This document shows, piece by piece, positions 1 through 8,346 of a stretch of 64,000 bases of DNA; position 1 is the first letter of the stretch, and each line of letters begins with the position of its first letter. The stretch is taken from assembly GCA_903880095.1 (NCBI GenBank), contig CAIRNX010000010.1, forward strand, positions 62,001 to 126,000, given 5' to 3'. This stretch comes from an uncultured Micrococcales bacterium. Lineage in GTDB: Bacteria > Actinomycetota > Actinomycetes > Actinomycetales > Microbacteriaceae. The position numbers and the translations under genes are program-made. The notes under the pieces were generated by a model. The model saw only the letters and a list, made by a program, of their open reading frames with translations, was not told the DNA's origin and searched no databases.

Positions 1-606
1 GGTGCCAAGGGTGGCAACTACCGTGCCAATCTGCCCTTTGGCAAGTTCGGTCTCGAGGTGGTTGAGGTCCATTCGACCAAACTCATCGGTTTGAATGCCG
101 ATTGATTCGATGTTGAGCACCTCACTCATGCGTGAGTGGGTGTAGTGCGAATCCTTGCTGTGCGCGATTCCTTTACCTGGGTGAATCTCGCGGCCAATCC
201 AAAGTGCCTCGAGGTTTGCCGTGGTTCCACTCCAGGTCAGGTGGCCCAAAAACTGCTCAGGGTAGCCAAACATGTTGGCCATGTCACGCAAAACTTCGCG
301 CTCCATCATGGTTGTTGCCGGCCCGCCATCAATCGAGTGGTTATTGGGGTTAATCATCATGGTTGCGAGGTAAGCCGCGATAGCCACCGGGTGAGGCGGT
401 TTAAGCATCTGACCGGCGTAGTTGGGGTGAAAGTACGGAAAGTTGTTCTCGAGCCGGTCTGTCAATTCGAGAAGTACGCCTTGCACCTTTGCCATGTCGG
501 CTTGCTGGCTCGAGTGCACCTCAAAATTGCCGTAGCTATCTTTGAGTGCGCTTATGGCGCCTACCACCTGGGGAAGTAGATCGGTGAGTTTGATTTCTTG
601 TGCCAA
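1..606 (-). CDS. PLP-dependent group II decarboxylase-type protein, N-terminal part
   Basis: The first 202 codons of a longer gene whose 3' part lies outside the window. The reading frame is open from base 606 to base 1. The start is TTG at 606, chosen because AAAGGAG lies six bases upstream; no ATG fits the conserved N-terminus. The translated region contains the pattern NPNNHSIDGGPATTMMEREV followed by a stretch ending WSGTTANLEALW, which I recognise from pyridoxal-phosphate group II amino acid decarboxylases (fold type I, DDC/GAD family). The SGTTAN segment is where the cofactor phosphate is bound in this family. The PLP lysine would be encoded beyond base 1 and cannot be checked. Substrate is unknown. 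It lies 35 bases downstream of the DUF3043 gene on the same strand. Confidence 0.75.
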   Translation of the reverse strand, partial: MAQEIKLTDLLPQVVGAISALKDSYGNFEVHSSQQADMAKVQGVLLELTDRLENNFPYFHPNYAGQMLKPPHPVAIAAYLATMMINPNNHSIDGGPATTMMEREVLRDMANMFGYPEQFLGHLTWSGTTANLEALWIGREIHPGKGIAHSKDSHYTHSRMSEVLNIESIGIQTDEFGRMDLNHLETELAKGQIGTVVATLGT

Positions 607-641
607 AGTTGACTCCTTTGTGAACTTCCGGCGTTGAGAAA

Positions 642-1181
642 CTACTTTTTGTTTGAGCCTCGTTTAACCTGCGGTTTCGGAAGGCGCATTGGGCGCATCT
701 GGAAGCTTCGGCTGGCCGCGTACCAGGCAATGCCCTTGTCGACCGAGCCGTGGCGTTTCGATACCTCGCGCTTGACCATGTTCATTATCAAAAACGCATC
801 TACAACGATGGCAATCATGACTGCCCACATCAAAAGGATGCTGATGGCTTGAATTTCAACACTTGCGATGCTGTTGATGATAATCACCAGAAAAAGCAGA
901 CCTATGAGAATCTCACCAACGGTGAACGCGCGGCCGTCAACGAGGTCGCGTGCCATGCGGCGCTGAGGCCCTTTGTCTCGCGGGCCGAGGAATCGCTCTT
1001 CGCCAGACATCATTCCGGCGCGTGCCTTGGCACGCTCCTCGATCACGCGGGCTTTCTCTGCCTTGCGAGCTTCGGGAGTCTTCTTGCCTACGATTGGGCG
1101 AACATTGGCCGCCTCTCGTTCTTTGCGTGAGGGAGTGGGGCGGCCTTTGCCATTTGGCTTGGGTGTTTGTGAGTCGGTCAT
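642..1181 (-). CDS. DUF3043 family membrane protein
   Basis: 179 residues. The first 90 residues are very basic and rich in Lys, Arg, Pro and Gly (a repeated R-K-E/A pattern), followed by two closely spaced hydrophobic segments at about residues 90-108 and 112-134, and a basic C-terminus. This layout matches the actinobacterial DUF3043 family, whose function is unknown. Start ATG at 1181 has AGGA five bases upstream. The gene is transcribed away from the M20 peptidase gene across 44 bases that hold opposed -10-like hexamers. I assign no biochemical role; a cytoplasmic-face membrane protein that contacts nucleic acid or ribosomes through its basic tail would be speculation. Confidence 0.75.
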   Translation of the reverse strand: MTDSQTPKPNGKGRPTPSRKEREAANVRPIVGKKTPEARKAEKARVIEERAKARAGMMSGEERFLGPRDKGPQRRMARDLVDGRAFTVGEILIGLLFLVIIINSIASVEIQAISILLMWAVMIAIVVDAFLIMNMVKREVSKRHGSVDKGIAWYAASRSFQMRPMRLPKPQVKRGSNKK

Positions 1182-1212
1182 TTATGTCCTAAAGATTCAG
1201 GTTTTCTGTTCC

Positions 1213-1220
1213 TAAGATTA
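1213..1220. promoter_or_regulatory. Overlapping opposed -10 hexamers (DUF3043 / M20 peptidase)
   Basis: The octamer TAAGATTA reads TAAGAT on + (1213-1218), seven bases before the ATG of the M20 gene, and TAATCT on - (1220-1215), about 34 bases before the DUF3043 start. No Shine-Dalgarno precedes the M20 ATG, so a leaderless transcript is predicted for that gene. The - strand use is less certain. Confidence 0.5.
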
Positions 1221-1225
1221 CTCTC

Positions 1226-2632
1226 ATGAACAACTTCTCGAGCATCAACCAAATCGATCAGAGTCTTGTAGCCCAGGTGCGTGATGTAGTCGATGGCGAT
1301 TTCGCCAGACGCATTGGTGATCTAGGTCGCCTCGTGAAGATTGAGGGCATCGCCTGGGACGCGTTTGACGCAGCCAATCTGGAAAGTTCGGCCGAAGCCG
1401 TTGCCGAGCTTTTGCGCGAAACAGGAATCTTCGAATTTGTTGAGATTCGCCGCGCCGAACTCGACAGCATTCCAGGTTCTCCGGCCGTGGTTGCTCGCCG
1501 AGCGGCTAAAAACGGTAAACCGACCTTCTTGCTTTATGCCCACCACGATGTTCAGCCTCCAGGCAATCTTGATGACTGGGAGACCCCTCCTTTTGAACCA
1601 ACCTTGAAGAACGGTCGAATCTTCGCCCGTGGCGCAGCCGACGACAAAGCCGGCATCGTCGCCCATTTAACGGCTCTCGAAACTATCCGCAAGGTTCTTG
1701 GCGACGACTTCGACCTTGGCATCTCGGTGTTCATCGAGGGCGAAGAAGAGGCTGGTTCGCGAACGTTCAGAACCTTCCTTGACGAAAACCGTGACGTTCT
1801 CGCCGCCGATGCCATCGTCGTAGCCGACTCTGGCAACTGGACAGCGGATATCCCGGCGCTTACCACGACCCTCCGCGGTTTGGTTTCGCAGGTAATCGAG
1901 GTTTCAACCATCGATCACGCGCTGCACAGCGGCATGTACGGGGGAGTGGTGCCAGACGCCATGACCGCGATGATCCGCTTGCTCGCTACCCTTCACACTC
2001 CTGACGGTTCGGTTGCGGTCGAAGGTTTGGTTAACGGCACAGCTTCGCCGCTGCCTTACTCTGAGGCCGAACTTCGTCGCGACGCGGGCGCTGAAGAACC
2101 GCTCGAACTTATCGGTTCCGGCTCGATTCTCGATCGCCTGTGGGCAAAGCCATCGATCACGGTGATTGGAATCGACGGGCAATCGGTTGCGCTTTCGTCA
2201 AACACCCTGCTGCCAAAGGTGAAGGCAAAGATTTCGCTGCGAATCGCGCCAGGTGATGAGCCAGACAAGGCCTTGCAAGCCCTGCGCGCGCACCTAGAGA
2301 AGCATGTGCCTTTCGGCGCCAAGCTCGACTACCTAGAAATCGAGACGGGCAAGCCGTTCAAAGCAGATGCCTCCGGTTGGGCGCAAACCCTTGCCGAAAC
2401 AGCCTTGCAGGCTGCCTTTGAGAACGAAACGGCACTTATTGGCATAGGTGGGTCGATTCCTTTCATCGCCGACCTAATGGAGGTTTTCCCGAACGCGCAA
2501 ATCTTGGTTACCGGTGTCGAAGATGCCGACAGCCGCGCTCACAGCCCTAACGAGTCTGTAGAGGTTGCTTCTCTAAAGAAGGCAATGGTTGCCGAGGCTT
2601 TGATGCTGATCAAGGCAAACGAACTCGGCTAG
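1226..2632 (+). CDS. M20 family metallopeptidase (dipeptidase-like)
   Basis: 468 residues, usual length for M20 peptidases of the dipeptidase/carboxypeptidase type. The metal-binding pattern is visible in order: H-x-D in HHDVQP at about residues 106-110, GAADDKAG with the bridging Asp near 138, EGEEEAGS with the catalytic Glu pair near 172, an Asp in VVADSGNW near 200, and a C-terminal His in SRAHSPNE near 436. The central dimerisation domain is present. It would hydrolyse small peptides or N-acyl amino acids in the cytoplasm using two Zn ions; the exact substrate cannot be read from sequence. Start ATG at 1226 has no ribosome binding site but TAAGAT seven bases upstream. Confidence 0.88.
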   Translation: MNNFSSINQIDQSLVAQVRDVVDGDFARRIGDLGRLVKIEGIAWDAFDAANLESSAEAVAELLRETGIFEFVEIRRAELDSIPGSPAVVARRAAKNGKPTFLLYAHHDVQPPGNLDDWETPPFEPTLKNGRIFARGAADDKAGIVAHLTALETIRKVLGDDFDLGISVFIEGEEEAGSRTFRTFLDENRDVLAADAIVVADSGNWTADIPALTTTLRGLVSQVIEVSTIDHALHSGMYGGVVPDAMTAMIRLLATLHTPDGSVAVEGLVNGTASPLPYSEAELRRDAGAEEPLELIGSGSILDRLWAKPSITVIGIDGQSVALSSNTLLPKVKAKISLRIAPGDEPDKALQALRAHLEKHVPFGAKLDYLEIETGKPFKADASGWAQTLAETALQAAFENETALIGIGGSIPFIADLMEVFPNAQILVTGVEDADSRAHSPNESVEVASLKKAMVAEALMLIKANELG

Positions 2633-2638
2633 ACGAGG

Positions 2639-2644
2639 TAAACT
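2639..2644 (+). promoter_or_regulatory. -10 hexamer of erpA, leaderless
   Basis: TAAACT lies six bases before the erpA ATG and no Shine-Dalgarno is present, so transcription would start at or next to the start codon. It begins seven bases after the M20 stop codon. Confidence 0.5.
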
Positions 2645-2650
2645 TAGACC

Positions 2651-2995
2651 ATGTCTGAGACCACTTTTGAAGGTATTCACCTCACCGATTCGGCTGTCAA
2701 CAAGCTCAAGGTTCTTCTAGAGACCGAGCAGAGCGAAGAGCAGATTCGCCTTCGCCTCTATGTAGAGCCAGGCGGCTGCTCTGGTCTGCGCTACGACTTC
2801 TTCCCTGACGAAAAGCTTGAGGCCAGCGACAAGGTTTTCCCTTTCGATGGCGTTGAGGTAGTCGTCGACAACAAGAGTCTTCCTTACCTTGACGGTTCAA
2901 CCCTTGACTGGGAAGACACCATCATGCGCCAGCGTTTCATCATCGACAATCCAAACGCTCAGGGCACCTGCGCCTGTGGCGATTCATTCAACTAA
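2651..2995 (+). CDS. erpA: Iron-sulfur cluster carrier/insertion protein ErpA (A-type)
   Basis: 114 residues, full length for the HesB/IscA A-type carrier family. The three conserved cysteines are present: one in GGCSGLRY near residue 43, and the C-terminal pair in CACGDSF. These bind a transient Fe-S cluster that is passed to apo-enzymes. It is separated from the SUF operon (45405-49359) that presumably supplies its clusters, but lies directly upstream of the cytochrome oxidase genes, a placement common in actinobacteria. Start ATG at 2651 is supported by the family N-terminus. Confidence 0.93.
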   Translation: MSETTFEGIHLTDSAVNKLKVLLETEQSEEQIRLRLYVEPGGCSGLRYDFFPDEKLEASDKVFPFDGVEVVVDNKSLPYLDGSTLDWEDTIMRQRFIIDNPNAQGTCACGDSFN

Positions 2996-3045
2996 ACCAC
3001 CGCAAAACGCCTAGTTTTTGGCGGTTTATCAAGCAGTCGCGGGAT

Positions 3046-3051
3046 TAGACT
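3046..3051 (+). promoter_or_regulatory. Probable -10 of the ctaC-ctaD-ctaF operon
   Basis: TAGACT in the 90-base gap between erpA and ctaC. A start about seven bases on would give a leader of roughly 28 bases containing the GAAGGG ribosome binding site just before the ctaC GTG. No convincing -35 is seen at normal spacing. Confidence 0.4.
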
Positions 3052-3085
3052 TATCTCGTAACGATTCAATGTTCGAAGGGTTATT

Positions 3086-3952
3086 GTGCGTTCAAAGCGT
3101 GGATTCAGATGGCTAAGTTTGCCCATCGCAGCGAGCCTGATGCTCGCACTTTCTGGTTGCTCTAGCGAGTACTGGGCGAGCAGCTTCCTGCCACTGGGTA
3201 GCAAAGATGTAACCAATCACACGGCTGCTGTCACCGACTTCTGGACAACCTCGTGGATTGTCCTTTTCTTGGTAGGTTTCATCGCCTGGGGCCTAATGGC
3301 TTGGGCGCTAATCGTTTACCGCCGCCGTAAGGGTTCTAACGACGTCCCGGCGCAGCTTCGTTACAACAACCCAATCGAAACCCTGTTCACGGTTGTTCCG
3401 CTGATCCTCGTTATCGGCTTCTTCGTACTCACCGCACGCACCATGTCAGACATCGAAAAGCCGACCGTGAACCCTGATGTTCAGGTTCAGGTCATCGGTA
3501 AGCAGTGGTCTTGGGACTTCAACTACGTGAAAGAAGACGTTTACTCTTCTGGCATTCAGGTTCAGCCGAGCGAGGTAACCAAGCCGGTCAGCGAAATGCC
3601 TGTGCTTCACCTACCCGTCAACAAAACCGTTGAACTAGACCTTCAGTCGCGCGACGTTATCCACTCATTCTGGGTTGTACAGTTCCTTTACAAAAAGGAC
3701 GTCTTCCCAGGTCGTTGGAACCACGAATACTTCACACCAACCAAGGTCGGCGTCTACACCGGTAAGTGCGCGGAGCTCTGTGGCGAATTCCACTCAATGA
3801 TGCTCTTTCAGGTCTCGGTAGACACCCCAGAGCAATACGCCGCGTACATCCAGTCTCTAAAAGACAAGGGTCAGACTGGCCAGCTTTCAATAGACGACAG
3901 CCGCAACCAGAACCTTCCAGGTAACGGCAGCACCACCGGAAACGAGGGCTAA
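3086..3952 (+). CDS. ctaC: Cytochrome c oxidase subunit II (aa3 type)
   Basis: 288 residues; carries the CuA centre that takes electrons from cytochrome c. A basic, hydrophobic N-terminus ends in the lipobox LSGC, so the mature protein probably starts at lipid-modified Cys25. Two membrane segments follow at about residues 55-75 and 95-118. The periplasmic-type domain has all CuA ligands: His193 in VIHSFW, Cys228, Cys232, His236 and Met239 in [19 protein letters not shown] supplies the aromatic electron-entry region. Start GTG at 3086 is preceded by GAAGGG at five bases spacing. It leads an operon with ctaD five bases later. Confidence 0.96.
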   Translation: MRSKRGFRWLSLPIAASLMLALSGCSSEYWASSFLPLGSKDVTNHTAAVTDFWTTSWIVLFLVGFIAWGLMAWALIVYRRRKGSNDVPAQLRYNNPIETLFTVVPLILVIGFFVLTARTMSDIEKPTVNPDVQVQVIGKQWSWDFNYVKEDVYSSGIQVQPSEVTKPVSEMPVLHLPVNKTVELDLQSRDVIHSFWVVQFLYKKDVFPGRWNHEYFTPTKVGVYTGKCAELCGEFHSMMLFQVSVDTPEQYAAYIQSLKDKGQTGQLSIDDSRNQNLPGNGSTTGNEG

Positions 3953-3957
3953 GAAAA

Positions 3958-5607
3958 ATGGCAACCCCAAACCAGACCAAGTCAAAGGGCCGCATCCTCG
4001 TCGATTGGCTAACCACAACTGATCACAAGAAGATCGGTTACCTGTACCTGATCACCTCGATCATCTACTTCTTCATCGCAGGCATCATGGCGCTCATCAT
4101 TCGCGCCCAGCTCGCCGCTCCAGGCCTAGAGATTGTCGGTAGCAAGGAGCAGTACAACCAGCTCTTCACCATGCATGGCACAATCATGCTGCTGATGTTT
4201 GCAACCCCGCTGTTCGCAGCTTTTGCCAACATCCTCATGCCAGTTCAGATTGGTGCGCCAGATGTGGCGTTCCCGCGTCTAAACGCAATTGCTTATTGGT
4301 TCTACTTCTTTGGCTCATTCGTAGCCGTAGCCGGATTCTTCACCCCGCAGGGTGCGGCATCGTTCGGTTGGTTCGCATACGCGCCGCTCTCTGACACGAC
4401 TTACTCACCAGGGCTAGGTGGAGACCTATGGGTCTTCGGTCTGGCGCTTAGCGGTTTCGGTACCATCATGGGTGGTGTCAACTTCATCACCACGATCTTG
4501 ACCATGCGTGCTCCTGGTATGACCATGTTCCGCATGCCAGTTTTCACATGGAACACCCTGGTCACCTCGATTCTCGTGATCATGTGCTTCCCGCCGCTAG
4601 CAGCTGCGCTGTTCGCACTTGGTGCAGACCGTAAATTCGGAGCCCACATCTTCGACCCGGCAAACGGCGGCCCAATGCTTTGGCAGCACCTGTTCTGGTT
4701 CTTCGGTCACCCAGAGGTTTACATCTTGGCTCTACCGTTCTTCGGAATAATCTCAGAAATCTTCCCGGTATTTAGCCGCAAGCCAATCTTTGGTTACAAG
4801 ACGCTGATCTACGCGACCATCGCTATTGCTGCACTCTCGATGACCGTTTGGGCTCACCACATGTACGTGACCGGTTCGGTATTGCTACCATTCTTCGCAT
4901 TCACGACCATGTTGATTGCTGTCCCGACCGGGGTAAAGGTGTTCAACTGGATTGGCACGATCTGGAAGGGCTCGATCTCCTTCGAAACCCCGATGCTTTA
5001 TGCTCTCGGCTTCCTGGCAACGTTCATTTTCGGTGGTCTAACGGGAGTAATTCTGGCATCACCCACCTTCGACTTCGCCGTATCCGATAGCTACTTTGTT
5101 GTTGCACACTTCCACTACGTAATCTTCGGTACCGTTGTGTTTGCTATGTTTGCTGGCATCTACTTTTGGTACCCAAAGATGACCGGAAAACTCCTCAACG
5201 AGAAGCTAGGAAAGATTCAGTTTTGGCTCTTGTTTATCGGTTTCCACCTAACATTCTTCGTTCAACACTGGCTTGGCGTGATCGGCATGCCACGTCGATA
5301 CGCAACCTACCTGGCCAGCGATGGCTTTGGTTGGGGCAACCAGCTTTCAACCGCCGGCTCAATCGTTCTTGCCCTGTCGTTCATTCCGTTCCTCTGGAAC
5401 ATCTACTACACCCACCGCAAGGGCGTAAAGACAACCTTGAACGACCCATGGGGATATGGTCGTTCGTTGGAGTGGGCAACTGGTTCGCCGTTCCCACGTC
5501 ACAACTTCACTTCGATTCCACGCATTCGCTCGGAGTCGCCTGCGTTCGACCTAAACCACCCGGAGTTCGCTGCACCTGCAGCAACTACCCCACCGAAGAA
5601 GGGCTAG
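3958..5607 (+). CDS. ctaD: Cytochrome c oxidase subunit I (aa3 type)
   Basis: 549 residues, about twelve membrane helices. Catalytic subunit that reduces O2 and pumps protons. Haem and copper ligands are all visible: His73 (haem a), His251 and the cross-linked Tyr255 in GHPEVYI, His300-His301 (CuB), His384 and His386 in AHFHYV (haem a3 and haem a). The Glu-containing GHPEVY motif is of the proton-pumping A family. ATG at 3958 follows ctaC by five bases and ctaF follows by two, so the three are one operon. Confidence 0.97.
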   Translation: MATPNQTKSKGRILVDWLTTTDHKKIGYLYLITSIIYFFIAGIMALIIRAQLAAPGLEIVGSKEQYNQLFTMHGTIMLLMFATPLFAAFANILMPVQIGAPDVAFPRLNAIAYWFYFFGSFVAVAGFFTPQGAASFGWFAYAPLSDTTYSPGLGGDLWVFGLALSGFGTIMGGVNFITTILTMRAPGMTMFRMPVFTWNTLVTSILVIMCFPPLAAALFALGADRKFGAHIFDPANGGPMLWQHLFWFFGHPEVYILALPFFGIISEIFPVFSRKPIFGYKTLIYATIAIAALSMTVWAHHMYVTGSVLLPFFAFTTMLIAVPTGVKVFNWIGTIWKGSISFETPMLYALGFLATFIFGGLTGVILASPTFDFAVSDSYFVVAHFHYVIFGTVVFAMFAGIYFWYPKMTGKLLNEKLGKIQFWLLFIGFHLTFFVQHWLGVIGMPRRYATYLASDGFGWGNQLSTAGSIVLALSFIPFLWNIYYTHRKGVKTTLNDPWGYGRSLEWATGSPFPRHNFTSIPRIRSESPAFDLNHPEFAAPAATTPPKKG

Positions 5608-5609
5608 CA

Positions 5610-6023
5610 ATGAGTACTAATGTCAAACTCTTTTGGTTCTTGGCCGCGTTTTATCTAGTTGCAGGCGTTGGTTACGTCATCTGGAACGTCAACACGAACG
5701 GTTCTATCGAGATTATCGGCGCTGCAGCAATTCTTATGCTCGCCATCCTGGCTGGCTTCATTGCCTTCTATCTCCAGAGGACCGACAAGAGTCAAGGGCC
5801 TGTTCCTGAAGACAACCCAAACGCCAACGTCGAAGACGCTGACGGCGAAGTTGGCTTCTTCAACGCCTTCTCTTGGTGGCCGTTCTTCCTAGGCATGTTT
5901 GCTGCCATGGCTTTCGCATCACTCGCAATCGGTTGGTGGTTGTTCTTCATCGCCGTGCCGCTTGCACTGATCGCTGTTTTTGGCTTCGTGTTCGAAAACT
6001 TCCGCGGCCAGTACGCACACTAA
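5610..6023 (+). CDS. ctaF: Cytochrome c oxidase subunit IV (actinobacterial CtaF)
   Basis: 137 residues with four predicted helices: two in the first 55 residues (beginning LFWFLAAFYLV) and two after an acidic loop, beginning about residue 90. This is the small actinobacterial fourth subunit of the aa3 oxidase within the bcc-aa3 supercomplex. The frame stays open far upstream inside ctaD, but the family N-terminus MSTNVKLFW fixes the start at ATG 5610, two bases after the ctaD stop. A strong hairpin follows the stop codon. Confidence 0.93.
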   Translation: MSTNVKLFWFLAAFYLVAGVGYVIWNVNTNGSIEIIGAAAILMLAILAGFIAFYLQRTDKSQGPVPEDNPNANVEDADGEVGFFNAFSWWPFFLGMFAAMAFASLAIGWWLFFIAVPLALIAVFGFVFENFRGQYAH

Positions 6024-6035
6024 AAGATCTAGCTG

Positions 6036-6069
6036 AAAAGCCGTTCACCGAAGGGTGGGCGGCTTTTTG
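6036..6069. terminator. Bidirectional intrinsic terminator between ctaF and lysE-like gene
   Basis: AAAAGCCG TTCACC / GAAG loop / GGTGGG CGGCTTTT forms a 14-bp stem with two G-U pairs and a T run on the + side; the A run at the other arm makes a T run on the - strand. It sits between two convergent genes and touches the stop codon of the - strand gene. Confidence 0.85.
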
Positions 6070-6070
6070 T

Positions 6071-6673
6071 TTAGCCGGCTATCGCCAACCGTATGGCTAG
6101 AAGAATCATGATTGCCCCAGATACGTAGTCCACGGCGCTCTTGGCGCGCGAGTAAGCCGAGATTGCTTTGCCTGTTCCAAATGCGTTGGCGACTAGAAGG
6201 TACCAACCACCCTCGATGACTCCGATGCTGATGGGCAGCGCGAAAAGCAGCCAGGTTTCAGGGGAGTGGGGTAGCAGTGAGGCAAATACGCTCGCGTAAA
6301 CCACAATCGTCTTCGGGTTACTCAGCTGGGTGACAAAGCCCTTCCAGATGCCGAGTTTAGGGTCATTTTGGCTTTCAGTCACCACGAGAGGCGTTTTGGC
6401 TTGGATTACTGCTGAGAGGCCGATGTAGGCGAGATAAGCCGCACCAATCACTCTGAAGGCCATAAATACGTTGGTGTTAGCAACTAGCAAGGCAGCCAGC
6501 CCGATCACCGCAGCAAGCGCGTAGAGCATGCCTGCTAGAGCCATGCCTAACGCGGCGCGCCGACCTGCCCGAGAGCCTGAAACTAGTGAGGTTCTGGCAA
6601 CCATTACGAAGCTCGGGCCAGGACTCATCGCTCCCAGCATGATTGCAAGCGAAATTCCCAAGAGTGCCGTCAT
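6071..6673 (-). CDS. LysE/RhtB family amino acid exporter
   Basis: 200 residues with six hydrophobic segments, typical of LysE/RhtB secondary exporters. The N-terminal signature MSPGPSFVMV (residues 16-25) and the mid-protein NPKT motif (near 116) are both present. Such proteins export basic or small neutral amino acids by proton antiport; substrate cannot be told here. It lies between the two cytochrome oxidase operons but has its own signals: a terminator separates it from qcrB and TAGGCT precedes its ATG by six bases. Confidence 0.85.
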   Translation of the reverse strand: MTALLGISLAIMLGAMSPGPSFVMVARTSLVSGSRAGRRAALGMALAGMLYALAAVIGLAALLVANTNVFMAFRVIGAAYLAYIGLSAVIQAKTPLVVTESQNDPKLGIWKGFVTQLSNPKTIVVYASVFASLLPHSPETWLLFALPISIGVIEGGWYLLVANAFGTGKAISAYSRAKSAVDYVSGAIMILLAIRLAIAG

Positions 6674-6679
6674 GCCTCA

Positions 6680-6685
6680 AGCCTA
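6680..6685 (-). promoter_or_regulatory. -10 hexamer of the LysE-type gene, leaderless
   Basis: TAGGCT on the - strand, six bases before the ATG at 6673 and just after the qcr terminator. No usable ribosome binding site. Confidence 0.45.
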
Positions 6686-6691
6686 AAAGAA

Positions 6692-6721
6692 AAGGCCCAC
6701 CCGAGTAATCGAGTGGGCCTT
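6692..6721 (-). terminator. Terminator of the ctaE-qcrC-qcrA-qcrB operon
   Basis: On the - strand AAGGCCCAC, a 12-base loop, then GTGGGCCTT followed by TTCTTTT. The 9-bp perfect stem and T-rich tail begin 13 bases after the qcrB stop. Confidence 0.85.
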
Positions 6722-6733
6722 GACTATTTGAGG

Positions 6734-8344
6734 CTAGTGAAGCTCTTTGCCGTGCTTGTGGGCAGCTTCGAGCTCGGCCGGGGTCACTGGGGTGACTCGG
6801 TCTTCGAAGAACCAGCGCGACATCGAAGCGCGGATTCGACCACGAATGGTGATCTTGCCGCGGGCGTTCGGGCGAGCCATGATTGGTTCGTAGTTTACGA
6901 AGTCGACCAACTTGTAACGGGTGTACTCGTCGATCTCTTCGTGAACTTCGATGAACTCACCGTGAGGTAGTCGCACGATTCGGCCGCTTTCGCGTCCGTG
7001 TAGCACGATCTCACGGTCTTTGCGCTGAAGCGATAGTGCTAGGCGCTTGGTGATGTAATAAGCGAGTACTGGGAGCACAATCAACGAGATCTGAAGGGTG
7101 GTTAGCACCTGGTTCAGTGACATCTTGAAGTTGGTTGCGATGAGGTCGGTTGCTGCGCCAGCCCAAAGAACCGCGTAGAAGACAACACCGGCAGCACCGA
7201 TAGCGGTGCGAGTTGGTGCGTTACGAGGGCGGTCAAGCACGTGGTGTTCACGCTTGTCTCCGGTAACCCAAGCTTCGATGAACGGGTAAAGCGCAACGAT
7301 GATCAGGAACAGCACGCCGACAATCATCGGTAGCAGAACGTTCATCGAGTAGGTGTAACCGCCCGCTTCGAACTCTAGGTGGCTAGGAGTCAGACGCAGA
7401 GCGCCGTCAAGCCAACCGATGTACCAGTCTGGCTGGGTTCCGGCAGAAACTGGAGATGGGTCATAGCCGCCGTAGTTCCAAACCGGGTTGATTGTGAAGG
7501 TAGCAGCTACGAGCATGATTGCACCGAAGACGATGAAGAAGAATCCACCGGCCTTGGCAACGTAGACAGGGGCTAGTGGGTAACCAACGACGTTGTCGTC
7601 GCGCTTGCCTGGGCCCGAGTAGTGCGAGTGCTTGTGGATTACGACCATGAATAGGTGAATTGCGATGAACACCAAGATCAGAGCAGGAATCAACATGATG
7701 TGCAGGCTGTAGAGGCGTGCAACAATGTTTTCGCCAGGGAATTCGCCGCCGAATAGCAGTGACGAGATCCATGAGCCGATCACAGGCACACCCTTTAGCA
7801 TGCCATCGATGATGCGAAGGCCGTTACCCGAAAGTAGGTCATCTGGTAGCGAGTAACCGGTGAAACCGCCAGCCATACCCAGAACGAATAGTGCAAAACC
7901 GACAACCCAGTTGATCTCACGTGGCTTGCGGAATGCACCGGTGAAGAACACGCGGAGCATGTGCAAACCGGCAGAGGCTACGAAGAGTAGAGCAGACCAG
8001 TGGTGAACCTGGCGCATGAGTAGACCGCCGCGAACCTCGAACGAGATGTCGATGGTCGATGCGTAAGCCACCGACATGTGGGCACCTTTTAGGGGGCCGT
8101 AGATGCCGTCGTAGACGACAGGGGTCATAGCTGGCTGGAAGAAGAAGGTTAGGAACGTGCCCGAAAGAAGCAGAACCAAGAAGCTGTAGAGGGCAACCTC
8201 ACCAAGCATGAATGACCAGTGGTCTGGGAACACCTTGCGACCGAAGGTCTTCAGGATCCCAGCTACGCCGACGCGCTCGTCGAGGTAGTTAGCAGTGCCG
8301 GCCAGGAAGCCGCCCTTTTTAGCAGTGTTGTTTGCAGTAGTCAT
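6734..8344 (-). CDS. qcrB: Cytochrome bc1 complex cytochrome b subunit (QcrB)
   Basis: 536 residues, the long actinobacterial form with a C-terminal extension of over 100 residues after the last helix. It binds two b haems through histidine pairs, visible in VHHWSALLFVASAGLHMLR and LHIMLIPALILVFIAIHLF, and holds the quinol oxidation and reduction sites (a PDDLLSGNG loop and a PVIGSW segment near the Qo region). It oxidises menaquinol and passes electrons to the Rieske subunit. ATG at 8344 lies two bases past the qcrA stop; last gene of the ctaE-qcrC-qcrA-qcrB operon. Confidence 0.96.
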   Translation of the reverse strand: MTTANNTAKKGGFLAGTANYLDERVGVAGILKTFGRKVFPDHWSFMLGEVALYSFLVLLLSGTFLTFFFQPAMTPVVYDGIYGPLKGAHMSVAYASTIDISFEVRGGLLMRQVHHWSALLFVASAGLHMLRVFFTGAFRKPREINWVVGFALFVLGMAGGFTGYSLPDDLLSGNGLRIIDGMLKGVPVIGSWISSLLFGGEFPGENIVARLYSLHIMLIPALILVFIAIHLFMVVIHKHSHYSGPGKRDDNVVGYPLAPVYVAKAGGFFFIVFGAIMLVAATFTINPVWNYGGYDPSPVSAGTQPDWYIGWLDGALRLTPSHLEFEAGGYTYSMNVLLPMIVGVLFLIIVALYPFIEAWVTGDKREHHVLDRPRNAPTRTAIGAAGVVFYAVLWAGAATDLIATNFKMSLNQVLTTLQISLIVLPVLAYYITKRLALSLQRKDREIVLHGRESGRIVRLPHGEFIEVHEEIDEYTRYKLVDFVNYEPIMARPNARGKITIRGRIRASMSRWFFEDRVTPVTPAELEAAHKHGKELH

Positions 8345-8346
8345 CT

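Noticed and set aside
136-579. 147-codon frame on + opposite the decarboxylase
   Set aside because: The - strand translation has clear PLP-decarboxylase features through this interval; the + frame has none.
2999-3030. Possible terminator after erpA (CCGC-AAAA ... TTTT-G-GCGG)
   Set aside because: The stem has a bulge and no following T run; too weak to list.
5166-5609. Long 5' extension of the ctaF frame inside ctaD
   Set aside because: The extension is a shadow of ctaD; the CtaF family N-terminus starts at ATG 5610.
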